In this document: in pieces, positions 52,475 to 61,781 of the stretch
How positions within the stretch are numbered: the first letter of the stretch is position 1
Layout: each line of letters begins with the position of its first letter
DNA from: Draconibacterium orientale
GTDB taxonomy: Bacteria; Bacteroidota; Bacteroidia; Bacteroidales; Prolixibacteraceae
NCBI RefSeq assembly: GCF_000626635.1
Contig: NZ_CP007451.1
Location: forward strand, 2,418,001-2,482,000
Direction: 5' to 3'
Length of the DNA stretch: 64,000 nucleotides
Made by a program: the position numbers and the translations under genes
Notes under the pieces: generated by a model
Database searches by the model: none
What the model saw: the letters and a program-made list of their open reading frames with translations, nothing else
What the model was told of the DNA's origin: nothing

Positions 52475-53743
52475 TTAAATCGTCCACGGTGCGCGCATTG
52501 GTTGATTGATCAGACGGTTTGCCCCTTCATCATCAATAAACTCCAGTTTTTCAGGATCGAAATGCAATGTGCGTCCCAATCGAACTGCAGTAATACCAAG
52601 GTTCACAAGTGTTGCCGACCGGAATCCGTTGGTCTCGTTCAGTGCAAACTTCTTGCGGGTTTTTACCGATTCAGAGAAAATGCCGATCTGCGGTTCAGGA
52701 TCAGGTAAGGTTTTAATAAAGCTTTGCAGGTTAGGAATGTCTGATTTGAAGCCCTGGTAGATTTTTCCGTGTGGTCCTTCAATGTAGGCTGCATCTTTGT
52801 CGCGGTTTTCGCCATCAAGAATGATTTGGCAACCATCGGCATAAGTATAAGTCACACGTCGCCAGGTACCCACGGCATCGTAATGTTGTTGTGGTGCGTC
52901 AACCTCAATTTTTACCGGGCTGGTATCGTCTTTGCCCAGCATGTATTGAACAGGGTCGAGGTAGTGTTGCCCCATATCGCCCAATCCGCCGCCATCGTAA
53001 TCCCAGTAGCCCCGGAAGTTGGCATGAACACGCTCGGCATTGTAAGGTTTGTACGGCGCAGGCCCCAACCACATATCGTAGTTAAGGTTTTTCGGTACCG
53101 GTTGCGGAGCAAGGTTGTGTTTGCCTTGCCAGTAAAATTTCCAGTTGTAGCCGGTAATTCCGCTTACGGTAACTTTTAGCGGCCAGCCCAGAATCCCGCT
53201 ATCGATTACTTTTTTTAGTGGCTTAACATCGGTTCCCAGTCCGTAAAACTGGTCTTTAAAACGGAACCAGGTGTTCAGACGGAACATACGTCCGTGGGCA
53301 TTTACGGCTTCCATTACTTTCTTTCCTTCGCCAATGGTACGGGTCATTGGTTTTTCGCACCAAATGTCTTTTCCGGCTTTGGCGGCTTCAACAGCCATAA
53401 TGCCGTGCCAGTGAGGTGGCGTAGCAATATGCACAATGTCAACTTCGGGGAGTTGGCATACTTCCCGGAAATCAGTGAATTGTTTCACATCGTAATCAAT
53501 CAGGTTTTTGGCCAGTTTCAGGTGTTCGGTGTCCACATCGCAAATGGCAACTACACGCGTGCCCTCGTAAGGAATATGACCGCGGCCCATTGAGCCAACA
53601 CCGATAATAGCTTTTGTTAATTGGTCGGATGGTGCAAGATATCCGTTGCCGCCCAACACGTGGCGCGGAACGATAACCAGGCCGGCTCCTGCAGCCAGCG
53701 CACCTTTTATGAAACTTCTTCTCGAAGTCGATTTCGTACTCAT
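52475..53743 (-). CDS. Tat-exported Gfo/Idh/MocA family oxidoreductase
   Basis: 422 residues. A twin-arginine signal starts the protein: STSRRSFIKGALAAGAGLVIVPRHVLGG. The Rossmann domain has IIGVGSMGRGH with VVAICDVD, and the family motif CEKPMTRTIGEGKKVMEA holds the Glu-Lys-Pro triad. Tat export fits a folded, NAD(P)-loaded enzyme. It lies 41 bp upstream of the DUF1080 gene on the same strand, so the two form an operon. Likely a glycoside 3-dehydrogenase or related sugar redox enzyme; the substrate is unknown. Confidence 0.92.
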   Translation of the reverse strand: MSTKSTSRRSFIKGALAAGAGLVIVPRHVLGGNGYLAPSDQLTKAIIGVGSMGRGHIPYEGTRVVAICDVDTEHLKLAKNLIDYDVKQFTDFREVCQLPEVDIVHIATPPHWHGIMAVEAAKAGKDIWCEKPMTRTIGEGKKVMEAVNAHGRMFRLNTWFRFKDQFYGLGTDVKPLKKVIDSGILGWPLKVTVSGITGYNWKFYWQGKHNLAPQPVPKNLNYDMWLGPAPYKPYNAERVHANFRGYWDYDGGGLGDMGQHYLDPVQYMLGKDDTSPVKIEVDAPQQHYDAVGTWRRVTYTYADGCQIILDGENRDKDAAYIEGPHGKIYQGFKSDIPNLQSFIKTLPDPEPQIGIFSESVKTRKKFALNETNGFRSATLVNLGITAVRLGRTLHFDPEKLEFIDDEGANRLINQPMRAPWTI

Positions 53744-53967
53744 TGTTAATTGGTTATAGATTAAAATTTAAAATCAGTTTGAATGGATAAAAATATAAAA
53801 GTAATGAAAATAAATTCCTAAGAAATTAAAGACTTATTAAAAAAATGCAAAACCAAGCTGATTGATTATGGCTTCAATTCATTTTTTCCACACGCCAAAG
53901 TTTCATTCGCCTGCCTTTTTTCTATCTTTAAATCCTTTCGATTAGTAGAATCGCTAAAACTATTAAA

Positions 53968-54852
53968 ATGAAAAACATTCCGGTGATTTCGATAACAGGA
54001 AAATCGTTGGCCGAAGCTTACGAAACTGCACTTATTTACTTGTATGGAAAAGGAACCCGTTTTAAAACACAGTACGACCGGCCGGGAGATCCGTTGAGTA
54101 TTGATTGTACGATGAATTTAACGATTCTGGAGCCAGAGACCGATCCGATGATACACATGGCCTTTCCGGGTGGTGTTGAAGATTTGCGCGAATACGTGTT
54201 GGAACTGGAAGGATTGAAAGACCACCTGGTTAAAAACATGAATGATCCGGAAGATAAACGTCCGGAATATACCTATCACGGGCGTTTACAAAACTATGGT
54301 GTTTGGAAAGAACTGGTGGACGGAGAATCAAAAGAAGTTGGTGATTTTAAGGTTGACCAGATAAAAAATGTGATTAATAAACTGGCCGAACAGCCTTTTA
54401 CGCGGCAGGCACAAATGATTACCTGGATGCCCAATGTTGATTTTGCCTGCGACGATCCGCCAAGTTTACAATCGTTGTGGTACCGTATCCTGGAAGACGA
54501 AGACGGTACCTGGTGGCTGAACAGCAACATCCGCTACCGAAGCAACGATGCCTGGAATGCCGGATTTTTGAATATGTTCGGATTTATTCAATTCAGTAAA
54601 GATGTTATTGCAGCCGGAATTGCCGAAAAAACCGGTAAAGCCGTAAAACTGGGGCGTATGAACTGGCAGGCCGATTCGTACCATATTTACGGAAAAGATA
54701 TTCGCACGGCAAAAGAACGCCTATTTGGGCGCATTAACGATATGGCTTTTGAAGAGCGCACCATGAATTTTAACGATCCGCTAATTCGGAAAGTGTACGA
54801 CAATGCTGAAGGCGAAATAATTGAAAAGATTAACAAATTAGGTCACCAATAA
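53968..54852 (+). CDS. Thymidylate-synthase-superfamily protein with Ser at the nucleophile position
   Basis: 294 residues. The C-terminal part carries thymidylate synthase landmarks: RYRSNDAWNAGFLNMFGFIQ (equivalents of the Arg-Ser-x-Asp and Asn that bind dUMP) and SYHIYGKD (the His-x-Tyr pair). Where TS has Pro-Cys-His, this protein reads DDPPSLQS, Ser166; the nearest Cys is 161. The N-terminal 150 residues diverge from standard ThyA. It may be a hydroxymethylase-like or non-catalytic relative, or a TS using another residue. Cytoplasmic, single gene. Confidence 0.7.
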   Translation: MKNIPVISITGKSLAEAYETALIYLYGKGTRFKTQYDRPGDPLSIDCTMNLTILEPETDPMIHMAFPGGVEDLREYVLELEGLKDHLVKNMNDPEDKRPEYTYHGRLQNYGVWKELVDGESKEVGDFKVDQIKNVINKLAEQPFTRQAQMITWMPNVDFACDDPPSLQSLWYRILEDEDGTWWLNSNIRYRSNDAWNAGFLNMFGFIQFSKDVIAAGIAEKTGKAVKLGRMNWQADSYHIYGKDIRTAKERLFGRINDMAFEERTMNFNDPLIRKVYDNAEGEIIEKINKLGHQ

Positions 54853-54883
54853 TTAGAATCACACCAAATATATAAATCCGTTA

Positions 54884-54951
54884 CGTCATGCTGAATTTAT
54901 TTCAGCATCTTTCTTTTCGTAGAGAGATTCCGAAACAAGTTCGGAATGACG
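54884..54951. repeat. 68-bp double-hairpin repeat (CGTCATGCTGAA family)
   Basis: CGTCAT (54884) and ATGACG (54946) are inverted ends; inside are ATGCTGAA / TTCAGCAT and ATTCCGAA / TTCGGAAT hairpins. It lies between convergent genes and may act as a bidirectional terminator. Confidence 0.75.
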
Positions 54952-54987
54952 TGCCCGAAATTTAAGACTTAACGTGCTAGTAGATAT

Positions 54988-55656
54988 TTAAAACGCTTCA
55001 TTAAACTTCTCCATCGCAATTCTTTTTACCTCTTCCATCGGAATTTCTCTACCCAGCTCTTGCTGAATGGAAGTAACTGCCGACGAGGCAAATCCACACG
55101 GATTAATGTAATTGTAGTAACGCATGTCGGTATTTACGTTTAGCGCAAAACCATGCATGGTAACATAGCGACTCACACGCACACCGATTGCACAAATTTT
55201 TCGTGCACGTACTTTATGGTCGGGTTGCAGCCACACGCCGGTAGCTCCTTCTTTTCGTCCGGCTTCCAACCCGTATTCGGCAACGGTTGCAATAATGGCA
55301 TCCTCCATTCTTTCGATGTATTCGCGTACGCCGATTTTATAGTATTCCAGGTCGATAATCGGGTAACCAACCAATTGCCCCGGGCCGTGGTAGGTAATAT
55401 CGCCACCACGGTTTATCTTGAAATAGGTGGCTTCAATCTTTTTCAGAAATTCGGCATTAGCCATCATGTTGGCTTCGTCGCCACTTTTACCCAGGGTGTA
55501 AACATGCGGGTGTTCCACCAAAATAAAATGATTGTGAGACGTGGGTTTGCCCGTGCTTCTTTTTTCGGCTATGGTTTCCTGAAGTTTTTCTTCCTGGTAA
55601 TCCCAACATGCTTTGTATTCTTTTAAGCCAAGATCGACGAAATTAAAATCTGCCAT
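54988..55656 (-). CDS. lipB: Octanoyltransferase LipB
   Basis: 222 residues. Motifs: HPHVYTLGKSGD, RGGDITYHGPGQLVGYPIIDL, KICAIGVRVSRYVTMHGFALNVNTD with the catalytic Lys, and NPCGFASSAVTSI with the catalytic Cys. It moves octanoate from acyl carrier protein to lipoyl domains, the first step of de novo lipoylation. lipA lies directly upstream on the same strand, 55 bp away, forming a lipA-lipB operon. Confidence 0.96.
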   Translation of the reverse strand: MADFNFVDLGLKEYKACWDYQEEKLQETIAEKRSTGKPTSHNHFILVEHPHVYTLGKSGDEANMMANAEFLKKIEATYFKINRGGDITYHGPGQLVGYPIIDLEYYKIGVREYIERMEDAIIATVAEYGLEAGRKEGATGVWLQPDHKVRARKICAIGVRVSRYVTMHGFALNVNTDMRYYNYINPCGFASSAVTSIQQELGREIPMEEVKRIAMEKFNEAF

Positions 55657-55711
55657 TTTGCTCTAGATTGAATCAGATTGATAAGAGATTGAATTAGATT
55701 GATTGTACAAC

Positions 55712-56575
55712 TTATGCTTTAACATGTTCTTCGGCGCGGTACGAACTGCGCACCAGCGGCGAACTCTCCACAAACTTAAAACCTTTGCGGATGCCGATGT
55801 TGCGGTATTCTACAAATTTCTCTGGAGTAATGTATTCAACCACAGGCATGTGTTTAGTTGTTGGCGCCAGGTACTGACCGATGGTCATTACTTTACAACC
55901 GGCTTCCAGCAAGTCGTCCATTGTTTTCAGCACATCTTCGTGTGTTTCGCCCAAACCAAGCATAATCCCTGATTTTGCCCGGCCAAAATTGTCGGCAACG
56001 TATTTTATTACCTCCAGGCTACGGCGGTATTTTGCAGCAAAACGAATAAACGGAGTGCGTTCTTCGGTGGTTTCCAGGTTATGCGAAATCACGTCCGGAC
56101 CGGCATCGATTACCTGCTGTATCAATTCTGTTTTTCCTCTGAAATCAGGAATCAGCACTTCAATTTTTGTTTCCGGATTTACGCGTTTCACTTCGCGAAT
56201 GGTTTCGGCCCAGATTCCGGCACCCTGATCTTCCAGATCGTCGCGGTCAACCGAAGTTATAACGCAGTGTTTTACGCCCATAATACGCACCGATTCTGCC
56301 AGCTTTTTAGGTTCTTCCAAATCAGGAGCAAGCGGCATTCCATTTGGTACGGCACAGAATTTACATTTGCGGGTACAGATGTTTCCTAAAATCATAAACG
56401 TGGCTGTTCCGCGGTTCCAGCATTCGCCAATATTCGGGCAGTTTCCGCTGGTGCAAATGGTGTGCAAACCATGTTTATTTACCAGGTTTTTTACCTTCGA
56501 ATAGCTTTCTCCCTTCGGCATTTTCATCTTCATCCACTTGGGCAGGCGTTCCCTGCCATTCAACTCATGTGCCAT
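55712..56575 (-). CDS. lipA: Lipoyl synthase LipA
   Basis: 287 residues, radical-SAM. Auxiliary 4Fe-4S ligands are in CTSGNCPNIGECW; the radical-SAM cluster motif CxxxCxxC is CTRKCKFCAVPNG. SAM-binding and C-terminal RSSYRAEEH with the conserved Arg-Ser-Ser are present. It inserts two sulphurs into protein-bound octanoyl groups. It precedes lipB in one transcript. Confidence 0.97.
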   Translation of the reverse strand: MAHELNGRERLPKWMKMKMPKGESYSKVKNLVNKHGLHTICTSGNCPNIGECWNRGTATFMILGNICTRKCKFCAVPNGMPLAPDLEEPKKLAESVRIMGVKHCVITSVDRDDLEDQGAGIWAETIREVKRVNPETKIEVLIPDFRGKTELIQQVIDAGPDVISHNLETTEERTPFIRFAAKYRRSLEVIKYVADNFGRAKSGIMLGLGETHEDVLKTMDDLLEAGCKVMTIGQYLAPTTKHMPVVEYITPEKFVEYRNIGIRKGFKFVESSPLVRSSYRAEEHVKA

Positions 56576-56683
56576 AACAAATTAATTTTGTGCAAATGTA
56601 AAAGTTTAAAATCAAACTAAAATTGATTAAACTCCTAACTCTCAAAATTGTTTTGAAAAAAAGCATAGTTTAAACAACTGTGT

Positions 56684-56691
56684 TATTTTTG
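56684..56691 (+). promoter_or_regulatory. Candidate -7 element of the TPR gene
   Basis: TATTTTTG, 18 nt before the ATG at 56710; -33 not evident. Confidence 0.5.
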
Positions 56692-56709
56692 TATTACAAG
56701 CTGAAAACA

Positions 56710-58599
56710 ATGAGACAATTCATTATACTACTCCTCTTAATAACGGGATTGAATACCGGATTTGCGCAACAACAGCGCTCCGAGGTGCAAACGAAATCGA
56801 GTTTGGCCATTCGTTATTACAATGCAAAGGACTTTGAAAAAGCAGCGCCTTTGTTAAAAGAGGTGTACGAGTTGACGCGCAACAGCACGTACTTCCGATA
56901 TTACATCAACAGCCTGATAAGTTTAAATGAATTTGCTGAGGCAGAGTCGGAGCTTCAACGTGAGATAAAAAAACAGAAAACGCCGCGGCCGGAATATTAC
57001 GTACATCTGGGGCAGGTTTATAAAAGCCAGAACCGTAATGAAGAAGCCCTGCTAATGTTTCAGGATGCGATTAGCAAAATACCCGCCAACCGCGGCGCTT
57101 ATTTAACTACTGCCAATTCGTTTTTGGGCTGGGGCGAATACGGTTTGGCGCGTGATACCTATTTAAAAGGGAGAGCAACTTTGCCCGAAGAATCGTTTAA
57201 TTACGAACTGGCGCGTTCACATCTGTATTTGCGCGATTACACCAATATGATGGAAGAGTACCTGAACCTGTTGCGCGAAGATGAAAAACACCTGGCGCGG
57301 GTGCAAAGCAGTTTGTCGTCGGCTATGCGGCTGGATATCGACGATGGTTTGCGCGACCAGTTTCGGGGGCAGGTACTAAAACGTATTCAGGCCGAACCTA
57401 GAATAATTGGCTACAATCGTTTGCTGATCTGGTTTTTTCTGCAGGAAAAGAAATTTTCGAGTGCGCTGCGCCAATCGGTTGCTCTAGATAAACGAACCGG
57501 AGCAGAAGACGGGCAGATTGCACAATTGGGCGATATGGCCTTGCGAAATAAGGAGTATGCCCAGGCTCAAAAAGCCTACGAATATTTGATGGATAAAGGA
57601 GAAGAAACACCATATTTCTCACAGGCTTATGCCCGGAATATTCATGCCAAATACATGGAATACACCAACGAGGGAGGCGGTAATCTGGAGCAGGGGCAAG
57701 CTTTAGCCACCGATTTTGAGAACGGATTACTTTACCTGAGCATTGGCCCGGCAACTTTGAATTTGGTGCGCGAGTATGCGCATTTGCTGGCCTTCTACCT
57801 GGATGATACCGAAAAAGCTATTACAGTACTGGAGAAAGGAGAGAAAGTTCCGCAGCTGAAACCCGAAGAACTGGGGCTGCTAAAAACGGAAATGGCTGAT
57901 ATTTATGTATATGCCGACGATCCGTGGGAAGCCATGCTCATTTATTCGCAGGTAATTGAAGCCAATAAAAAGAATTCGCTGGGCGACGAGGTGAAGCTGA
58001 AAAAAGCAAAACTGGGTTACTATATGGGCAACTTTAGCTGGGCAAAAGCACAGTTGGATGTGTTAAAAGCCAGCACTTCGAAACTAACGGCCAATGATGC
58101 AATGGAGCTGTCGATGCTGATTGGAAATAACCTTAACCTCGATACAACGGCAGTTCCTTTAACCATGTTTGCGAAAGCTGATTTGCGCTTTTTTCAAAAC
58201 AAAAGCGATGAGGCCATGACCATTCTCGATGGTTTGGCAGAATTATATCCGTATCATTCGCTGGTGGATAATATCCTGTTCCGCAAGGCTAAAATTGAAA
58301 TTGATAACCAGAACTACGCCATGGCTGCCGAATACCTGCAAACTATTGTTACCGATTTTAGTTACGACCTGCTGGGCGACGATGCTTTGTACCTGCTGGC
58401 CGAAATTTACAACTACCACCTGGGGCAGGAAGAAAAAGCCAAAGAGCTGTACAAACAAATGCTAACCAGTTACCCGGGAAGTGTGTTTACCGAAGAATCG
58501 CGCGAGAAATACCGGGAGCTTCGAAAAGTTTATCCTGATAAAGAGCCGGAAAATAAAGAAGGGTTGTTTATGCGGGCTATTGAGGAGGCGGAGTTTTAA
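56710..58599 (+). CDS. Secreted tetratricopeptide-repeat protein
   Basis: 629 residues from the ATG at 56710, which opens the signal peptide MRQFIILLLLITGLNTGFAQQ; ten earlier in-frame codons would spoil it. At least ten TPR-like helical pairs follow (PEYYVHLGQVYKSQNRNEEALLMFQDAISKIPANRGAYL, EKAKELYKQMLTSYPGSVFTEESREKYREL). It is probably a periplasmic scaffold; the C-terminal arrangement resembles YbgF/BamD-like or Bacteroidota cell-envelope TPR proteins. Partner unknown. Single gene. Confidence 0.85.
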   Translation: MRQFIILLLLITGLNTGFAQQQRSEVQTKSSLAIRYYNAKDFEKAAPLLKEVYELTRNSTYFRYYINSLISLNEFAEAESELQREIKKQKTPRPEYYVHLGQVYKSQNRNEEALLMFQDAISKIPANRGAYLTTANSFLGWGEYGLARDTYLKGRATLPEESFNYELARSHLYLRDYTNMMEEYLNLLREDEKHLARVQSSLSSAMRLDIDDGLRDQFRGQVLKRIQAEPRIIGYNRLLIWFFLQEKKFSSALRQSVALDKRTGAEDGQIAQLGDMALRNKEYAQAQKAYEYLMDKGEETPYFSQAYARNIHAKYMEYTNEGGGNLEQGQALATDFENGLLYLSIGPATLNLVREYAHLLAFYLDDTEKAITVLEKGEKVPQLKPEELGLLKTEMADIYVYADDPWEAMLIYSQVIEANKKNSLGDEVKLKKAKLGYYMGNFSWAKAQLDVLKASTSKLTANDAMELSMLIGNNLNLDTTAVPLTMFAKADLRFFQNKSDEAMTILDGLAELYPYHSLVDNILFRKAKIEIDNQNYAMAAEYLQTIVTDFSYDLLGDDALYLLAEIYNYHLGQEEKAKELYKQMLTSYPGSVFTEESREKYRELRKVYPDKEPENKEGLFMRAIEEAEF

Positions 58600-58748
58600 A
58601 GATAACAGTGGTGATATGAGGTCGTGGCGGTCAGGCGAGAGTCTGAGTGTCTGACCGAAACTGAGGATGTGACGAGATTCGACTTATCGCCCCGAAGCTT
58701 CGGTGCTTACCCCAGGTATGACTTATTCCTCGCGTTAGGTTTATTTTT

Positions 58749-59705
58749 TTATTTGTATTTATATTTTGTTGTTCTTTTATCTCCATATTTTTCTATAATC
58801 CCATTGTCAACAGCAGATTTTAAATCTCTACTCGCAGTTGCCTGAGATATATTTTTGAATGCCCTTAAGTAGTCTTGTCTTGAAAACATTCTTGTTCCGA
58901 TGATTTCTTTAAAATTCATGATTCTGTCATCGTTCGTCAGACTGATATTTTGAACTTTTAACAAATCTTCCAATGCATCTTTTATTATTTCGAGCATGAA
59001 CTCTATAAAAAAAGTTGAGTTTCCTTGTTTGTCCGATTTCCCTAAAACACCATAATATTCTTTTTGCTTTTGTTTTATGAGACTTTCAATGGGAAGAAAT
59101 TCGAAAACAGGGGAGTGTTCTTTTAAAATCATGGTTTGCCAAAGTCTTCCAATTCTGCCATTCCCATCAATAAACGGATGTATAAATTCAAATTCGTAAT
59201 GGAACACACAACTTTTAATCAGAACTAAATCATCATCGTTCTTTAGATAGTTAAACAAATCAGACATTAGCGAACGAACCAAAGCTCCGGGAGGTGCAAT
59301 ATGGGCGATATCACTACCTTTAACAATTCCAACCGAACCGGTTCGAAGTTTTCCCGGATTCTCAATCAAGTCTTTCATTAAAATCTTATGTGCTTTACAC
59401 AACGATTTTAATTCGAAGACTTTGAATTTATTAAGTTGATTGTAAATGCTGATGGCATTTTTTACTTCCAAAATATCTTTCTTCGGAGCAAGAATTCTTT
59501 TGTTTTCCAGTAAGTCTGTAATTTGCTCAACTGTCAACGTGTTCCCTTCAATTTCGAGTGAGGATTGAATCGTTTTTATCCGATTTCTTTTTCTTAATTC
59601 TGTTGGAGGTTTATTTAAATGAGCAGCATTAACTTCTCCAATTTTTTCTGAAATAGAAGCAATTAAGTTTAAAATCTTACTTGTTATTTCGTATGGTGGT
59701 TTCAT
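58749..59705 (-). CDS. Fic family protein (AMPylator type, class II) with C-terminal winged helix
   Basis: 318 residues. The catalytic Fic motif HPFIDGNGRIGR starts at His176, complete for adenylyl transfer. An inhibitory helix motif (S/T)xxxE(G/N) occurs as SLEIEG (Ser49-Gly54), N-terminal to the Fic core: class II, auto-inhibited. The C-terminal 60 residues look like a winged helix (FSRQDYLRAFKNISQATASRDLKSAVDNGIIEKYG). It likely modifies a Ser/Thr/Tyr on a target protein with AMP. Its promoter has paired palindromes, suggesting autoregulation. Confidence 0.92.
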   Translation of the reverse strand: MKPPYEITSKILNLIASISEKIGEVNAAHLNKPPTELRKRNRIKTIQSSLEIEGNTLTVEQITDLLENKRILAPKKDILEVKNAISIYNQLNKFKVFELKSLCKAHKILMKDLIENPGKLRTGSVGIVKGSDIAHIAPPGALVRSLMSDLFNYLKNDDDLVLIKSCVFHYEFEFIHPFIDGNGRIGRLWQTMILKEHSPVFEFLPIESLIKQKQKEYYGVLGKSDKQGNSTFFIEFMLEIIKDALEDLLKVQNISLTNDDRIMNFKEIIGTRMFSRQDYLRAFKNISQATASRDLKSAVDNGIIEKYGDKRTTKYKYK

Positions 59706-60020
59706 AGTTTATTTATTTGATACTATCATTTGATATTATCAAAAATAGTCATAATTGTTTATGCGGCAATTCTTTTTCCCAATTAAACCTAAAGTATATA
59801 TAACTGTATTTTAAATATATATCTTAATGGTGGTTGCTAGTGTAACTTGCAGATATTGTTTGTTTTGTCCTCGAAAATATGGCCTGACAGATTTTGTAAT
59901 GTGCAAATTACACGCGAAAAATCTCCTTTGGCTAATCCGTGTTGTTGTTTTTTTGCATAGCATTAGGCAGAAAACCATTCAATTTCTTTTTGTACTTTGG
60001 TGTACTTATTTTACCCGTTT
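59706..60020. other. Intergenic region between divergent fic and EamA genes
   Basis: Holds the fic promoter/operators (59718-59747) and an AT-rich stretch with TATATATA-like sequence near 59795-59822. A 69-codon frame at 59827 has no support as a gene. Confidence 0.55.
59718..59747 (-). promoter_or_regulatory. fic promoter with two tandem palindromic operators
   Basis: TGATACTATCA (59718-59728) and TGATATTATCA (59731-59741) are 11-bp palindromes spaced 13 bp centre to centre. The second touches CAAAAATA (59740-59747), which reads TATTTTTG, a perfect -7 box, on the minus strand. Confidence 0.7.
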
Positions 60021-60908
60021 ATGTCGCAAACCGTAAAAACCTATTTATACGCCGGATTGGCGGTGTTATTCTGGTCAACCGTGGCCACATCGTTTAAACT
60101 GGCGTTGCACGAGTACGATTTTATTCAGCTTATATTTTATGTGTCGGCAGTAACGGTAGTGTTGCTGTTTTTTGTTTTGGTAGCCCAACGAAAAACGCAT
60201 TTAATATTTCGGCAGACCAAACGCGAGTGGTTGTATTCGCTGCTAATGGGGGCTTTTAATCCGCTGCTTTACTACCTGGTTTTGTTTAAAGCTTATTCGC
60301 TGCTTCCGGCGCAGGTGGCGCAACCGCTGAATATGATCTGGCCCATAACGTTGGCACTGCTGTCGGTACCGATGCTCAAACAGAAGATCAGCTGGATAAG
60401 TTTTGTGGCGCTGCTCATCAGTTTTGTTGGCGTGTTTTTTATCTCGTCGCAGGGTGGTTTCGATGGATTTGGCAGTACAAACCCGCTGGGTGTTGTGCTG
60501 GCGGTTGGAAGTTCCGTACTGTGGTCGTTGTACTGGATTTTTAATGTAAAAGATACCCGCGATCAGGTAGTGAAACTCTTTCTCAACTTTGCTATTGGTC
60601 TTATCTACCTCATTCCTGTTGTGGCACTATTCTCATCGTTTAAAGTATATTGGGGCGAAGCATTTATTGCCACCATTTACTCTGGTGTTTTTGAGGTGGG
60701 TATTACTTACGTATTGTGGTTAAAAGCCATGAACCTGACCAGCAGCAACGCCAAAATTGGCAATCTGGTATTTTTTGCTCCTTTTCTGTCGCTTGTATTT
60801 ATTCACCTTATTTTAAAAGAAACCATCTACTTTACAACTTTTATTGGTTTGCTATTTATTGTTTCGGGTGTGCTGGTTCAGCAACTCGACCGGAGAAAAC
60901 GGAGGTGA
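60021..60908 (+). CDS. EamA/DMT-superfamily membrane transporter
   Basis: 295 residues from the ATG at 60021 (MSQTVKTYLYAGLAVLFWSTVATSFKLAL). Ten hydrophobic helices in two EamA repeats; the first begins LFWSTVATSFK and the second at VVLAVGSSVLWSLYWIFNV. Substrates of such exporters include amino acids, sugars or nucleobases and cannot be read from sequence. Inner membrane. Single gene; an ATG at 59997 would add 8 residues of doubtful value. Confidence 0.88.
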   Translation: MSQTVKTYLYAGLAVLFWSTVATSFKLALHEYDFIQLIFYVSAVTVVLLFFVLVAQRKTHLIFRQTKREWLYSLLMGAFNPLLYYLVLFKAYSLLPAQVAQPLNMIWPITLALLSVPMLKQKISWISFVALLISFVGVFFISSQGGFDGFGSTNPLGVVLAVGSSVLWSLYWIFNVKDTRDQVVKLFLNFAIGLIYLIPVVALFSSFKVYWGEAFIATIYSGVFEVGITYVLWLKAMNLTSSNAKIGNLVFFAPFLSLVFIHLILKETIYFTTFIGLLFIVSGVLVQQLDRRKRR

Positions 60909-60962
60909 ATGATGATTTGCGAATTTTCAATGACATTGTGAAACTTAGTGAGTACTTAGGGC

Positions 60963-60993
60963 CCTTTGTGGTAAAAATTGAACCACAAAGATT
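60963..60993 (+). terminator. Hairpin CTTTGTGGT/ACCACAAAG downstream of the EamA gene
   Basis: A perfect 9-bp stem with a 9-nt loop. There is no T-run after it, so termination is uncertain; CACAAAG motifs repeat on its right side. Confidence 0.45.
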
Positions 60994-61150
60994 CACAAAG
61001 AAGGCACGAAGTAACACAAAGAATGATTAACGATTTGTGATTGAATAGGTAATTGGCAAATAGAAATAGGCAATCAAAAAAAAACTTTTAATTAAGAAAG
61101 TAATCGAATGTGCTCTATGTGTCTATTGTGGTTCAAAAAAACAATATCAG

Positions 61151-61158
61151 TACCTTTG
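61151..61158 (+). promoter_or_regulatory. ruvC promoter -7 element
   Basis: TACCTTTG fits TAnnTTTG; TTG lies about 22 nt upstream. Its position rules out the longer ruvC start at 61110. Confidence 0.55.
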
Positions 61159-61193
61159 ACGGCAGCTTAGCAACAAATTACTATTTTCAACGA

Positions 61194-61745
61194 ATGGATA
61201 AACCGCTTCGTATATTGGGCATCGACCCCGGCACAACGGTAACCGGCTATGGTTTGGTAGAGATTAGAAATAAAAAACCGGTGATTTTGCACATGGGAAA
61301 CATTACGCCCGGGAAATTCAAGGACCATTATCAGCGCTTGAAAGTGTTGCACGAGCGGGCACTGCACCTTGTAAAAGAATATCATCCCGATGTGATGGCC
61401 ATTGAAGCGCCTTTTTACGGCAAAAACGTACAGTCGATGTTAAAACTGGGGCGCGGACAAGGCGTGCTTATGGCTGCCGCATTGATGTTCGATGTGCCGA
61501 TTCACGAATACGCTCCCTTGCTGGTAAAACAATCCATTACCGGAATGGGACGCGCCTCGAAAGAGCAGGTGGCTTATTTTCTGCAAAAAGTGTACGACCT
61601 GAAAGACTTGGATAAGGTACTCGACGAAACCGATGCAGTTGCCGTAGCCATTTGTCATTTTATACAAATGAACAAGCCGCAAAAATCGAAGGCGTATAAA
61701 AACTGGGGCGACTTTGTTAAAAAGAATCCGGGTAAGGTAAAGTGA
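61194..61745 (+). CDS. ruvC: Crossover junction endodeoxyribonuclease RuvC
   Basis: 183 residues from ATG 61194 (MDKPLRILGIDPGTTVTGYGLV). Acidic active-site residues: Asp in GIDPGT, Glu in AIEAPFYGKNVQS, and the Asp pair in DETDAVAVAICHF. It resolves Holliday junctions with RuvAB as a dimer. Twenty-eight upstream in-frame codons are not RuvC-like and lie above the promoter. The 146-bp palindromic element begins 37 bp after its stop. Confidence 0.96.
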   Translation: MDKPLRILGIDPGTTVTGYGLVEIRNKKPVILHMGNITPGKFKDHYQRLKVLHERALHLVKEYHPDVMAIEAPFYGKNVQSMLKLGRGQGVLMAAALMFDVPIHEYAPLLVKQSITGMGRASKEQVAYFLQKVYDLKDLDKVLDETDAVAVAICHFIQMNKPQKSKAYKNWGDFVKKNPGKVK

Positions 61746-61781
61746 GTTTGATCTGGAACACGATCACTGCTAATTGTATTT

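Noticed and set aside
60963-61110. Riboswitch or attenuator before ruvC
   Set aside because: Only one simple CTTTGTGGT/ACCACAAAG hairpin and CACAAAG repeats are present, and the ruvC promoter element lies downstream of them.
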